Source: Patescibacteria group bacterium
GTDB taxonomy: Bacteria > Patescibacteriota > Patescibacteriia > UBA2169
Length of the DNA: 14,848 bases
Assembly (NCBI GenBank): GCA_018830465.1
Contig: JAHJSI010000025.1
Span: forward strand, 1-14,848
Direction of reading: 5' to 3'
The stretch's first letter is position 1. Every line of letters begins with the position of its first letter. This document shows, piece by piece, positions 1 to 7,883 of the stretch. The notes under the pieces are model-generated. The model searched no databases and was not told where the DNA came from. It saw only the letters and a list, made by a program, of their open reading frames with translations. The translations under genes and the position numbers were made by a program.

Positions 1-1215
1 CATATCATCCCAATGCGCGCCGAATTGATCAGCTCCCAAAGTAATCGCGATAATTTCGCGGCCTTGCTTGTTTTTTACTTTCATATCCAGGCATCTTCCT
101 GCCTCATAAGTAAATCCTGTTTTTGAGCCAAGGACAGTATATGGCACATCAAGGAGTTTATTTGAATTTTTCATTGGAATACGCTTGCCTTTGGATGTCG
201 CAATTGTAAGATATCGCGGTGTTGTTGCCTGCAAAAATGTCATGCTTGAAAATAATTTTTTAGAAAGAATCATTAAGTCTTGCGCTGTTGAAATATTATC
301 TACTGAAAGGCCTGTTACTTCCGCGAAATGCGTTCCTGTCATTCCAAATTTTTCTGCTTTTTGGTTCATTTTTTCCACAAACTGGGCGTGCGTTAATCCT
401 GTTGAGCGGGCTAATGCTTTTGCCGCGTTGTTCGCGCTTTTAAGGAGTGTTGCGTAAAACAAATCTCGCGTTGTGAGCATATCTCCTGTATTAATATAAA
501 TTTTTGCTGGAATAGCATCATCAGCCGCGGTCATGGATATGCGTTTGTCCCAGCCAGGATTGTGATCTAAAAACACTGCCGCTGTCATGAGCTTGGTTAA
601 GCTTGCTATTGGCCTTTGTGTGTCGCTTAACCGCTCAACAAGCACTTCGCCAGTTCGCGCGTCAACTATAAGGATTGATTCAGAGTTTATTGTTTTTTTT
701 AAGTATTCGCTTTTATCTAAATGGTCCGCAAAAACAGCAATGAATCCGCTTGCCCAGGATATTTTTGTTGAGAGCGTGTGTGCTGTTGTGTTAATTGTTC
801 CGGGCAAGTGCTGCCAGATTCCTAATTCCTGGTTGTGTATATAGATTTCTTTGTACCTTGATTCAATTAAGGGGTATTTCATCTGAATTGTTATTGTGCT
901 GGCAAGCTGATTATCTGTTGCAGGCAGAATCGCGTAATGATATACATTTGACGCAAGATCTTTGTCTAAAGGAACAGCTGGATAATATTCTGGCTTTATA
1001 AGTTCAACAAAAGCAGACCGATTAAGCGTATTTGGGTCGATTATGATTTGCGCATCTTGGTTGTCAGTCGTGAGTGTATATCCATTTTCAAGTGTGGATT
1101 TTGTGATGCGCTGCGAAAGGATAATCTCGGATTGGGCATGTGCTGATAAAGGCGCGACAAAAACCATCAGTATTAGTAATATCGCGGAGATTTTATTTTT
1201 TATTTTTGCAGCCAT
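1..1215 (-). CDS. dacA: D-alanyl-D-alanine carboxypeptidase (peptidase S11), 3' end outside window
   Basis: A 405-codon open frame runs off the left edge of the window. It encodes a penicillin-binding-protein-type serine carboxypeptidase that trims the terminal D-Ala from peptidoglycan stem peptides outside the membrane. A signal peptide is visible: basic N-terminus (residues 1-8), hydrophobic core (10-23) and an AHA cleavage site near 25-27. All three catalytic motifs of family S11 are present: SLTK (Ser205, Lys208), SAN (Ser260, Asn262) and KTG (365-367). About 160 residues of unassigned sequence separate the signal peptide from the catalytic domain, longer than in a minimal DacA. The C-terminal part is missing because the window ends. 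The ATG at 1213-1215 was chosen because it gives the signal peptide and lies just after an extended -10 box. It is divergent from argS. The family is certain; the exact paralogue (dacA, dacC or dacF type) cannot be told. Confidence 0.93.
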   Translation of the reverse strand, partial: MAAKIKNKISAILLILMVFVAPLSAHAQSEIILSQRITKSTLENGYTLTTDNQDAQIIIDPNTLNRSAFVELIKPEYYPAVPLDKDLASNVYHYAILPATDNQLASTITIQMKYPLIESRYKEIYIHNQELGIWQHLPGTINTTAHTLSTKISWASGFIAVFADHLDKSEYLKKTINSESILIVDARTGEVLVERLSDTQRPIASLTKLMTAAVFLDHNPGWDKRISMTAADDAIPAKIYINTGDMLTTRDLFYATLLKSANNAAKALARSTGLTHAQFVEKMNQKAEKFGMTGTHFAEVTGLSVDNISTAQDLMILSKKLFSSMTFLQATTPRYLTIATSKGKRIPMKNSNKLLDVPYTVLGSKTGFTYEAGRCLDMKVKNKQGREIIAITLGADQFGAHWDDM

Positions 1216-1228
1216 ATTTGTATGGGTA

Positions 1229-1237
1229 ATTATAGCA
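1229..1237 (-). promoter_or_regulatory. Extended -10 promoter of the carboxypeptidase gene
   Basis: On the minus strand TGC-TATAAT forms a perfect extended -10 box (hexamer 1234 to 1229). No good -35 is seen at 16-18 bases. Transcription should start near 1222, leaving a leader of about 7 nt before the ATG at 1215 and no room for a Shine-Dalgarno sequence. Confidence 0.65.
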
Positions 1238-1262
1238 CAATCTCGCTTTTTTGCTTATTTTA

Positions 1263-1271
1263 TGCTAATCT
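1263..1271 (+). promoter_or_regulatory. Candidate extended -10 promoter of argS
   Basis: TGC-TAATCT lies 8 bases before the argS ATG. The predicted start near 1278 gives a leader of only about 2 nt. The hexamer matches the consensus less well than most others here, and TATGCT at 1261-1266 is an alternative. No clear -35 box is seen. Confidence 0.45.
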
Positions 1272-1279
1272 GATCACAT

Positions 1280-2974
1280 ATGATTAGAGAAAAGATAGAA
1301 GAAAAAATCAAAAAAGCGTTTAGATCAGAGTTTAGATTAAAATTGGACAAGATTGAGCTTGTTAATCCTGAGCCGCAATTCGGAGATTTTGCGCTAGCTT
1401 GCCATTCATTTGCGAAAGAACTGAAAATGCCGCCTCAAGAGATTGCGCGGAAATTATCTAAAAGAATAAAGGATAAAATAATCGCAAAAACTGATTCAAA
1501 AGCCGGGTATTTGAACATTACAGTTGATCAGGCAGTTTTATCAGAACAAGTTTTATCAGAAGCAGTAAGAAAAGAAGATAAATATGGCGAGTCTTCTAAA
1601 AACAAACAAAAACATGTGATTGAATATTCTTCGCCAAACACAAATAAGCCATTGCATCTTGGGCATATTAGAAACAATGTGCTTGGCATGTCTATCGCGA
1701 ATTTATTAATAACTCAAGGCGCTGATGTAAAAAAAGTGCAACTTATTAATGATAGAGGAATCCATATAATGAAATCATTGGTTGCGTATCAAAAACTCGG
1801 CCAAGGAAAAACACCAGAAGATGCGCATGAAAAAGGCGATCATTTTGTTGGAAAATATTATGTTCAGTTTAACGAAGAAACAATGATGGAAGACGCAAAA
1901 GAAGCTTTGCGCAAATGGGAAAAAGGAGACAGAGAGATTAAGGATTTGTGGGAGAATATGAATAAATGGGTTTATGAAGGGTTTGATGGGACATATAAAG
2001 CTTTAGGAAGCGAGTTTGATAAAAATTATTATGAAAGCGAAATTTACGAGACAGGAAGAAAAATTATTGAGCAAGGAATAGAAAATGGAGTATTTAAAAA
2101 AGAAGACGATAACTCTGTTTCAGTTGATTTAGAAGATATTGGGCTTGATAAGAAAATTTTACAAAGAAGCGATGGAACAAGCATATATGTGACTCAGGAT
2201 TTAGCTTTAGCTGTTGCTCGACAAGAAGAGTGGAATGCTGATTCTTTGATATATATTGTTGGGCATGAGCAAGAATATCATTTTAAAGTTTTATTTGAGA
2301 TTTTAAAGCGTTTAGGGTATGATTGGGCAAAAAATTTGTATCATCTATCATATGGATTAGTCTTTTTACCAGAAGGAAAGATGAAATCAAGGGAAGGCAA
2401 AGTTGTTGACGCAGATAATATTATTTCCGAAGTCCAAGATTTGGCTGCTAAAGAAATCAAGAAGCGGTTCCCAGATATTTCTGACGCGGAATTAGGACAG
2501 CGAAGCGAAGTAATCGGCATGGGTGCCTTGAAATTCATGCTTTTGAAAATTAATCCAACGCAGGCAATTCATTTTAATCCCAAAGAAGCTATTTCTTTTG
2601 AAGGTTCAACCGGGCCATATGTTCAATACGCGCACGCTCGCATATCAAGCATATTAAAAAATCAAGATTTGCAAGATTGCGATGATGTAGATTTCGAATT
2701 ATTAAAAGAACAGGAAGAAAGAGAAGTTGTTTTGAAATTGATGCAGTATGAGGAAGTTGTCCAAGATGCGGCGCGCAACTTCAATCCAAGCGCTGTGTGC
2801 AATTATCTTTTGGAGTTCTCTCATATATTCAATACTTTTTACCATAAGCATCATGTTCTAAAAGCAGAAGATGAGGATACAAAAAACGCGCGATTGGTTT
2901 TAATTCGCGCTGTGCAGATTGTTTTGAGGAATGGATTAGATATTCTTGAAATTAAAGCGCCGAATAAGATGTAA
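1280..2974 (+). CDS. argS: Arginyl-tRNA synthetase (class I)
   Basis: 564 residues, the usual length for bacterial ArgRS. The enzyme charges tRNA-Arg with arginine using ATP in the cytoplasm. The order is an N-terminal Add-1 tRNA-binding domain (about 1-100), a Rossmann catalytic domain with the HIGH motif as HLGH (126-129) after SSPNTNKPL, and a KMSKS loop as KMKSR (367-371) followed by EGKVVDAD. A C-terminal DALR anticodon-binding helical domain follows, beginning around GPYVQYAHARI. The KMKSREG form differs from the E. coli loop and recalls a variant found in other bacterial groups such as Bacteroidetes. The ATG is the first in frame and directly follows a candidate -10 box; there is no Shine-Dalgarno. 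It is transcribed alone, divergently from the carboxypeptidase gene, with a 114-base gap before ftsK. Confidence 0.97.
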   Translation: MIREKIEEKIKKAFRSEFRLKLDKIELVNPEPQFGDFALACHSFAKELKMPPQEIARKLSKRIKDKIIAKTDSKAGYLNITVDQAVLSEQVLSEAVRKEDKYGESSKNKQKHVIEYSSPNTNKPLHLGHIRNNVLGMSIANLLITQGADVKKVQLINDRGIHIMKSLVAYQKLGQGKTPEDAHEKGDHFVGKYYVQFNEETMMEDAKEALRKWEKGDREIKDLWENMNKWVYEGFDGTYKALGSEFDKNYYESEIYETGRKIIEQGIENGVFKKEDDNSVSVDLEDIGLDKKILQRSDGTSIYVTQDLALAVARQEEWNADSLIYIVGHEQEYHFKVLFEILKRLGYDWAKNLYHLSYGLVFLPEGKMKSREGKVVDADNIISEVQDLAAKEIKKRFPDISDAELGQRSEVIGMGALKFMLLKINPTQAIHFNPKEAISFEGSTGPYVQYAHARISSILKNQDLQDCDDVDFELLKEQEEREVVLKLMQYEEVVQDAARNFNPSAVCNYLLEFSHIFNTFYHKHHVLKAEDEDTKNARLVLIRAVQIVLRNGLDILEIKAPNKM

Positions 2975-3065
2975 TTTAATCAAAAAAATAGGTCTTCAGT
3001 TTTGTTTAGGCAGGCTTAATTTTTCTTTATGCCAATTTTTGATTATGGTATGTAAATGCATTTTT

Positions 3066-3074
3066 TGGTATAAT
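3066..3074 (+). promoter_or_regulatory. Extended -10 promoter of ftsK
   Basis: TGG-TATAAT is a perfect extended -10. Predicted transcription start is near 3081, giving an 8-nt leader before the ATG at 3089. No -35 at ordinary spacing is convincing. The rest of the argS-ftsK gap (2975-3065) is A+T-rich; I see no clear hairpin terminator for argS there. Confidence 0.65.
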
Positions 3075-3088
3075 AAATCAATATAAAT

Positions 3089-5371
3089 ATGCCATTTTCT
3101 AGTAAATCAAAACAAAGGGAATATCAAAGAGAATACCAACGTAAAAGACGCAGAAAAAAGTCTCATAAGATATATACAGAAGAATCAGCAATTTCTCCAG
3201 AAGTAAGAATTTCCATTATTATTACAATTCTTTTGGCAATTGCAGTGCTTTCTATTCTGTCATTTTTTGATTTAGCCGGGCCTTTTGGGAAATATGGCTA
3301 TAATATTCTTAAAATGCTGTTTGGATGGGGCGCTTTTGTCTTTCCTATTTTACTTGCGGTGATTTCTCTTCTTTTATTGCGCAGAGTTAGATATCAATTT
3401 AATACTTGGCAGATTACTGGGGTTATAATTTTATTTATTGCTTTACTTGGAGTTATGCACCATGCTCCTTCGTTTGCTGATCCATCAGAGGCAGTCAAAA
3501 ATGGAAGCGGGGGAGGATGGGTCGGGTTTTCAATTCTTTATATATTTACCAATCTTGCTGGGTATTGGGGAGCATGGGTGTTTTTAACTGGTATCGCGAT
3601 AGTTGGTATTTTATTAGGGTTTAGCAATTCATTGTTTAATAAAGATGGCCAAGAGGAAGAGGATTATGAAGAAGAGGGCGATGAGGATATGGAAGGAAGC
3701 TTGTCGTTTTTTGATCGCATAAAAGAAAAATTGGCTATCCGCAAATACAGAAGAGAATATAATGATACAGAAGAAATTAATGATTTAGATGAAAATTTGC
3801 TCAAAGATCAAAAGGATCATGAAGAAGTCTCTAGCCAAGATGGTCCTTTAGTAAAAATGAGCAATTCAGAAGAAATTGAGCCGCCTGCGACAGCAAGGAA
3901 GAAGAAAACAATAAAAATTCCACTTGACCTTTTAGAGAGCAGTACTGAAAAGCCCTCAGCTCAAGATATTGAAACGATAAAAGATAAGATTGAAAAAACT
4001 TTGGCAACATTTGGAATAAATATTGAAATGGACGAAGTGAATATTGGACCAACAGTTACGCAGTATACATTCAAGCCTCCAGTTGGCGTTAAGCTTTCAA
4101 GAATAACAGGACTTGCTAATGAATTAGCTTTAGCTTTAGCGGCCCATCCTTTGCGCATGGAAGCGCCTATTCCTGGAAAGTCGTTAGTTGGAATTGAAAT
4201 TCCTAATCAAATAAAAGCAATTGTAAAGCTTAAAGATATAATGCTTTCTTCTTCATTTAGAAAGCGCAACTCCAATCTTTCAATATGTTTAGGAAAAGAT
4301 GTTTCAGGAAAATCATGGGTTGGTGATTTATCAAAAATGCCCCATCTTTTAATTGCAGGTTCAACAGGAAGCGGAAAATCAGTTGCTATTAATTCAATTA
4401 TTATAAGCCTTTTGTATCAGAATTCTCCTGATGACTTGAAATTAGTTTTAGTTGACCCTAAGAAAGTTGAACTATCAGGATATAATGATATCCCATATCT
4501 TTTAACTCCTGTCATTACGGATAATAAAAAGACAATTAATGCTTTAAAATGGATTGTTTCAGAAATGGAGAGAAGATATCAATTATTGAGCCAGCGTGGA
4601 AAGAGAAATATTGAATCATATAATGAAGCAAACAGAAACGAAACATTGCCTCATTTAGTATTTATAATAGACGAGCTTGCTGATTTAATGAGCGTTGCGG
4701 CTCAAGACGTTGAAGGCGCAATTGTACGGCTAGCTCAAATGTCTCGAGCTGTTGGAATTCATCTTATATTAGCAACCCAGCGGCCGTCAGTTAATGTTTT
4801 GACAGGTTTGATTAAAGCAAACATACCTTCACGAATCGCGTTTGCCGTTCCTTCGCAGATTGACTCAAGAACTATTTTAGACAGCGCTGGAGCGGAAAAA
4901 TTGCTTGGACAAGGAGATATGCTTTTTACAGCATCTGACGCTAATAAGCCCCGCAGATTGCAGGGCGCGTATTTATCAGATGAGGAAATAGAGCGGGTGA
5001 CAAATTTTTTGAAAGATCAGGGCGAAGCGGATTATCATGATGAAATAACAGAGAGGCAAAGAGGCATCACAGTGCTTGGAGGCGCGCGAGACTCAGAATC
5101 AATTGGCGAGGATGAACTATATGATGACGCAAGAGAAGAAGTTGTGCGCGCGGGAAAAGCATCCGCGTCTTTGCTGCAAAGGAGGCTGCGCATTGGATAT
5201 GCAAGAGCAGCGCGTTTGCTTGATATTCTTGAATCAGAAGGCATAATAGGTCCGGCTGACGGAGCAAGGCCAAGGGAGATATTGATTGGCATGGAAGGTG
5301 AGAATGAAGGCGAGCATCAAGAGGAGTCCGTTGACTCTGAAGAAGATAATAATAGAATTTCTAATTTTTAA
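3089..5371 (+). CDS. ftsK: DNA translocase FtsK/SpoIIIE
   Basis: 760 residues. FtsK is a hexameric ATP-driven DNA pump anchored at the division septum that clears and aligns chromosome termini. A very basic N-terminus (1-28, repeated REYQR-type residues) precedes four or five membrane segments (about 41-60, 76-97, 107-124 and two between 143 and 178). A strongly acidic cytoplasmic stretch (188-203) and a charged linker to about 270 follow. The motor has Walker A GSTGSGKS (424-431) and Walker B ending in Asp528-Glu529 (FIIDELADLM). The C-terminal gamma winged-helix domain (about 680-745, with SLLQRRLRIGYARAARLLD) is the part that reads polar DNA signals in the family. The linker is short compared with E. 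coli FtsK, so overall size is SpoIIIE-like. The next gene starts one base after the stop, implying co-transcription. Confidence 0.96.
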   Translation: MPFSSKSKQREYQREYQRKRRRKKSHKIYTEESAISPEVRISIIITILLAIAVLSILSFFDLAGPFGKYGYNILKMLFGWGAFVFPILLAVISLLLLRRVRYQFNTWQITGVIILFIALLGVMHHAPSFADPSEAVKNGSGGGWVGFSILYIFTNLAGYWGAWVFLTGIAIVGILLGFSNSLFNKDGQEEEDYEEEGDEDMEGSLSFFDRIKEKLAIRKYRREYNDTEEINDLDENLLKDQKDHEEVSSQDGPLVKMSNSEEIEPPATARKKKTIKIPLDLLESSTEKPSAQDIETIKDKIEKTLATFGINIEMDEVNIGPTVTQYTFKPPVGVKLSRITGLANELALALAAHPLRMEAPIPGKSLVGIEIPNQIKAIVKLKDIMLSSSFRKRNSNLSICLGKDVSGKSWVGDLSKMPHLLIAGSTGSGKSVAINSIIISLLYQNSPDDLKLVLVDPKKVELSGYNDIPYLLTPVITDNKKTINALKWIVSEMERRYQLLSQRGKRNIESYNEANRNETLPHLVFIIDELADLMSVAAQDVEGAIVRLAQMSRAVGIHLILATQRPSVNVLTGLIKANIPSRIAFAVPSQIDSRTILDSAGAEKLLGQGDMLFTASDANKPRRLQGAYLSDEEIERVTNFLKDQGEADYHDEITERQRGITVLGGARDSESIGEDELYDDAREEVVRAGKASASLLQRRLRIGYARAARLLDILESEGIIGPADGARPREILIGMEGENEGEHQEESVDSEEDNNRISNF

Positions 5372-5372
5372 A

Positions 5373-6074
5373 ATGAACTCATTCATATCAAAACAAATTT
5401 TAACTTCTCAAACTATTGGAGAGCGATTAGCCAAAGCGCGAGAAGGCGCTTCTCTGTCTCAGGAAGATGTGTCGCTGAAAATTGGAATTAAAGAGAGATA
5501 TATTTCTGCTATTGAATTTGGATTATATTCTGAATTGCCTGGTGAGATTTACGCGCTGGAATTTATTAAAAAATACGCGGCATTTTTAAGAATGGATCCA
5601 AAATCGGCTGCTTGCGCGTATAAAAAGGAAAGAGGCATACAAAAAAATTCTAACTATAAATTAAGCGCTAAAGGAGAATCGTATAAATTAGCGCATCGCG
5701 CGCGCTGGGCCGCAAACACGCTGGTCTTAACAGGAGTTGCAGTGTTTATTGTTTATGCTTTTGTGCTTGGCCGCAATATTTTCTCTCCTCCTTCTATTTT
5801 AATTATTCCAGAAGATGAATATATAAAGATAAGCTCATCCCAAATTACTCTGCAAGGGAAAGTCCTGCACGCAAAAGAAGTGTGCATCAATACTGATCCT
5901 ATTATTTTATCTAAAGACGGAACATTTATTGAGTCATTCAATTTGCCAAAAGGCGTAAATTTATTGAAAATTACCGCGCGCAGCAGGTTTGGAAAAGTTT
6001 CAGAAGTATATAGAGTGGTTTATGTTGAAGAAGCTATAGACCAAACATTGGTTTTACAACAAAATGATAAATGA
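5373..6074 (+). CDS. RodZ-like HTH, single-pass membrane protein
   Basis: 233 residues. The N-terminus (about 11-85) is a RodZ-type HTH_25 domain: IGERLAKAREGASLSQEDVS, then ERYISAIE and the typical LPGEIYALEFIKKYA. A basic segment leads to one membrane helix (about 114-133). The outside part (about 138-218) looks like an Ig-like/glucodextranase-B-type beta domain, with an INTDPI...DGTF...LPKGVN..KI.A pattern. In RodZ the HTH domain contacts MreB and helps keep cell shape; no mreB is in the window, so that role is not shown and a simple cell-envelope or regulatory role is equally possible. An in-frame ATG at 5286 exists but lies inside ftsK and adds no domain, so the start at 5373, one base after the ftsK stop, is preferred; it implies coupled translation. 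The TGA stop also forms part of the recA promoter. Confidence 0.82.
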   Translation: MNSFISKQILTSQTIGERLAKAREGASLSQEDVSLKIGIKERYISAIEFGLYSELPGEIYALEFIKKYAAFLRMDPKSAACAYKKERGIQKNSNYKLSAKGESYKLAHRARWAANTLVLTGVAVFIVYAFVLGRNIFSPPSILIIPEDEYIKISSSQITLQGKVLHAKEVCINTDPIILSKDGTFIESFNLPKGVNLLKITARSRFGKVSEVYRVVYVEEAIDQTLVLQQNDK

Positions 6075-6080
6075 TATAAT
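6053..6080 (+). promoter_or_regulatory. Promoter of recA
   Basis: TTTACA (6053-6058), 16 bases, then TATAAT (6075-6080) preceded by TGA, an extended -10. This is the best-formed promoter in the window. The TGA of the extended -10 is the stop codon of the RodZ-like gene, and the -35 lies inside that gene. Predicted start is near 6087, leader about 16 nt. I see no clear LexA-type palindrome overlapping it. Confidence 0.75.
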
Positions 6081-6102
6081 AATTACCTTAATATAAAAAT
6101 AT

Positions 6103-7122
6103 ATGGCAACAAAAGAAAATAATGACAAAAGCAAAAAAGGTCTTGTAATTGAGGAGGCAGTAAAGCAAATTAAGGATAGGTTTGGAGAGGGAATTATTAT
6201 GCGTTTTGGCGAGGCAAGGAATATGGATGTTGAGGCAATTTCAACTGGATGCCTTAGTGTTGATATGGCTTTAGGCATTGGCGGTGTTCCGCGCGGAAGG
6301 GTTACAGAAATTTTTGGGCCAGAAGCTTCGGGTAAAACAACTCTTGCCCAGCATATTGTTGCTGAAGCGCAAAAGATGGGCGGAGTAGCCGCGTTTGTTG
6401 ACGCAGAGCACGCGCTAGATCCAGATTACGCGCGCAAGATTGGCGTGAATATTGACGAGCTTTTAATCTCCCAGCCAGATTCAGGAGAGCAGGCCTTAGA
6501 CATTGTTGAGACCTTGGTCCGCTCTAGCGCGATTGATATTATTGTTATTGACAGCGTGGCTGCGCTTACACCAAGAGCAGAAATTGAAGGAGACATGGGG
6601 CAGTCGCATATGGGTTTGCAGGCGCGTTTGATGAGCCAAGCGCTTCGCAAGCTCACAGGCATTGTATCTAAAAGCAATACTGTTGTTATTTTTATCAATC
6701 AGATTCGCATGAAAATTGGCGTAATGTTCGGGAATCCGGAAACAACTTCAGGAGGAAATGCTCTCAAATTCTACTCGTCTGTGCGCATAGATGTCCGCAG
6801 AGCCGCTCATATAAAGCAAGGCGATAAAATTATCGGCAACCGAGTTAAATGCAAAATCGTGAAAAACAAAGTTGCTGCTCCTTTCCAGACAACTGAATTT
6901 GATATTATGTATAATCAAGGAATTTCCAAAGAAGGCGATTTGCTTGATCAAGGCGTTGCGCGAGGCGTTATTTCAAGGTCAGGAAATTCTTATTCTTATG
7001 AAGAGGAAAAATTAGGCCTTGGCCGCGAGACTGCGAAGGCATATCTGCGAGAGCATCCAAAGCTCTATGACAAAATCCGGAAGGTTGTGTGGGATTTGTT
7101 TAAGCAGGAAAAAGAGAGCTAG
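6103..7122 (+). CDS. recA: Recombinase RecA
   Basis: 339 residues, normal length. RecA coats single-stranded DNA with ATP and performs homologous pairing and strand exchange; it also triggers LexA cleavage where LexA exists. Motifs: Walker A GPEASGKT (72-79), catalytic Glu102 in FVDAEHALD, Walker B ending at Asp150 (IIVIDSVAAL), loop L1 region around 160-171, the QIRMKIGVMFGNP segment and loop L2 with TTSGGNALKFY (about 214-224). The N-terminal helix is present; the C-terminal tail is short, with only a few acidic residues. The ATG lies 16 nt after the predicted transcription start and has no Shine-Dalgarno. It follows the RodZ-like gene by 28 bases but has its own strong promoter, and a strong terminator follows its TAG stop. 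Confidence 0.98.
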   Translation: MATKENNDKSKKGLVIEEAVKQIKDRFGEGIIMRFGEARNMDVEAISTGCLSVDMALGIGGVPRGRVTEIFGPEASGKTTLAQHIVAEAQKMGGVAAFVDAEHALDPDYARKIGVNIDELLISQPDSGEQALDIVETLVRSSAIDIIVIDSVAALTPRAEIEGDMGQSHMGLQARLMSQALRKLTGIVSKSNTVVIFINQIRMKIGVMFGNPETTSGGNALKFYSSVRIDVRRAAHIKQGDKIIGNRVKCKIVKNKVAAPFQTTEFDIMYNQGISKEGDLLDQGVARGVISRSGNSYSYEEEKLGLGRETAKAYLREHPKLYDKIRKVVWDLFKQEKES

Positions 7123-7130
7123 ATTGTAAT

Positions 7131-7166
7131 AAAAAACCCAGCCCCTCGCTAGGGGCTGGGTTTTTT
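7131..7166. terminator. Bidirectional rho-independent terminator between recA and rpsR
   Basis: A perfect 10-bp G+C-rich stem (7137-7146 with 7151-7160, loop CGCT) is flanked by six A on the left and six T on the right. It therefore ends transcription in both directions: recA from the left, and the rpsF-ssb-rpsR operon from the right, whose last stop codon lies 11 bases away. Confidence 0.95.
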
Positions 7167-7177
7167 GGTAATCAATA

Positions 7178-7402
7178 TTATTCAACCACAAAAGGCATGA
7201 ATCCCATTATGCGGGAATTTTTGATCGCGCGCGCGACAACTCTTTGATGCTTTGCGCAGGCGCCTGATCTTTTCTTAGGCATAATCTTGCCATAAGCTGA
7301 TGTAAAGCGCTTTAACAAATCAACATCTTTAAAATCAATGTCTTTAATATTATTTTTGCAGATGTAGCATCCTTTGTCTTTTGCGATAACTTGTGTAATC
7401 AT
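7178..7402 (-). CDS. rpsR: Small ribosomal subunit protein bS18
   Basis: 74 residues. bS18 binds 16S rRNA as a pair with bS6 on the platform of the small subunit. Family hallmarks are IDFKDVDLLKRF, GKI.P.R.SG and HQR...ARAIK..R.MGF.PF. It has a CYIC pair (Cys12, Cys15) and a CAKH pair (Cys49, His52), four possible zinc ligands like the C+ (zinc-type) S18 forms of actinobacteria and unlike E. coli S18. It starts 6 bases after the ssb stop and is the last gene of the operon before the terminator. The usual fourth gene, rplI (bL9), is not here; bL9 is reported missing in some candidate-phyla-radiation lineages, so this fits but does not prove its absence from the genome. Confidence 0.95.
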   Translation of the reverse strand: MITQVIAKDKGCYICKNNIKDIDFKDVDLLKRFTSAYGKIMPKKRSGACAKHQRVVARAIKNSRIMGFMPFVVE

Positions 7403-7408
7403 AATTGA

Positions 7409-7855
7409 TTAGAATGGTATGTCTTCAACGCTAATTTCTTCTTCTTGGCTTTGTTCTGCTTGAGATGGTGGAGGAGCAGGCGCTTGCTCTTCTGGTCCGG
7501 TTGGAGCAGATGATGGTCCTGAATCTGATTTTCTATCAAGCATTATCATATTATCTGTTATTACTTCTGTTCTATATCGCTTGTTGCCTGATTGATCATC
7601 CCATGAGTTTGTCTGCAACCGTCCTTCTAGATAAACTTTAGATCCTTTGTGAAGATATTGTCCGCAGATTTCTGCCAGCTTGCGCCATGCGACAATATTG
7701 TGAAATTCTACTTTTTCCTGCCTTTGTCCTTGCTGGTCGTTCCAATAAAGATTAGTCGCGAGCCCAAAGCTTGTTACAGCGATTCCACTTGGAGTTGTAC
7801 GCACTTCAGGATCTTGCGTAACCCTCCCAATAAGCATAACTTTGTTGAGGTCCAT
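7409..7855 (-). CDS. ssb: Single-stranded DNA-binding protein
   Basis: 148 residues. SSB coats single-stranded DNA during replication and repair and recruits partners through its tail. An OB-fold domain covers about 1-107 (MDLNKVMLIGRVTQDPEVR, FHNIVAWRKLAEIC, YLEGRLQT). A Pro/Gln/Glu-rich flexible linker follows (about 110-140), then an acidic tail ending in DIPF, the family's protein-docking tip (DDIPF in E. coli). It sits between rpsF (28-base gap) and rpsR (6-base gap), the conserved bacterial order, so it is co-expressed with the two ribosomal proteins. No Shine-Dalgarno is visible before the ATG. Confidence 0.97.
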   Translation of the reverse strand: MDLNKVMLIGRVTQDPEVRTTPSGIAVTSFGLATNLYWNDQQGQRQEKVEFHNIVAWRKLAEICGQYLHKGSKVYLEGRLQTNSWDDQSGNKRYRTEVITDNMIMLDRKSDSGPSSAPTGPEEQAPAPPPSQAEQSQEEEISVEDIPF

Positions 7856-7883
7856 ATTTTTGTTTATTAATGGTTATGTTATT

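Noticed and set aside
185..1273. Several short plus-strand frames
   Set aside because: They are shadows of the carboxypeptidase gene on the minus strand, which has signal peptide and all three active-site motifs.
5286..5372. Upstream start of the RodZ-like protein, overlapping the ftsK end
   Set aside because: It adds 29 residues out of frame with FtsK and without domain support; the ATG one base after the ftsK stop begins just before the HTH domain.
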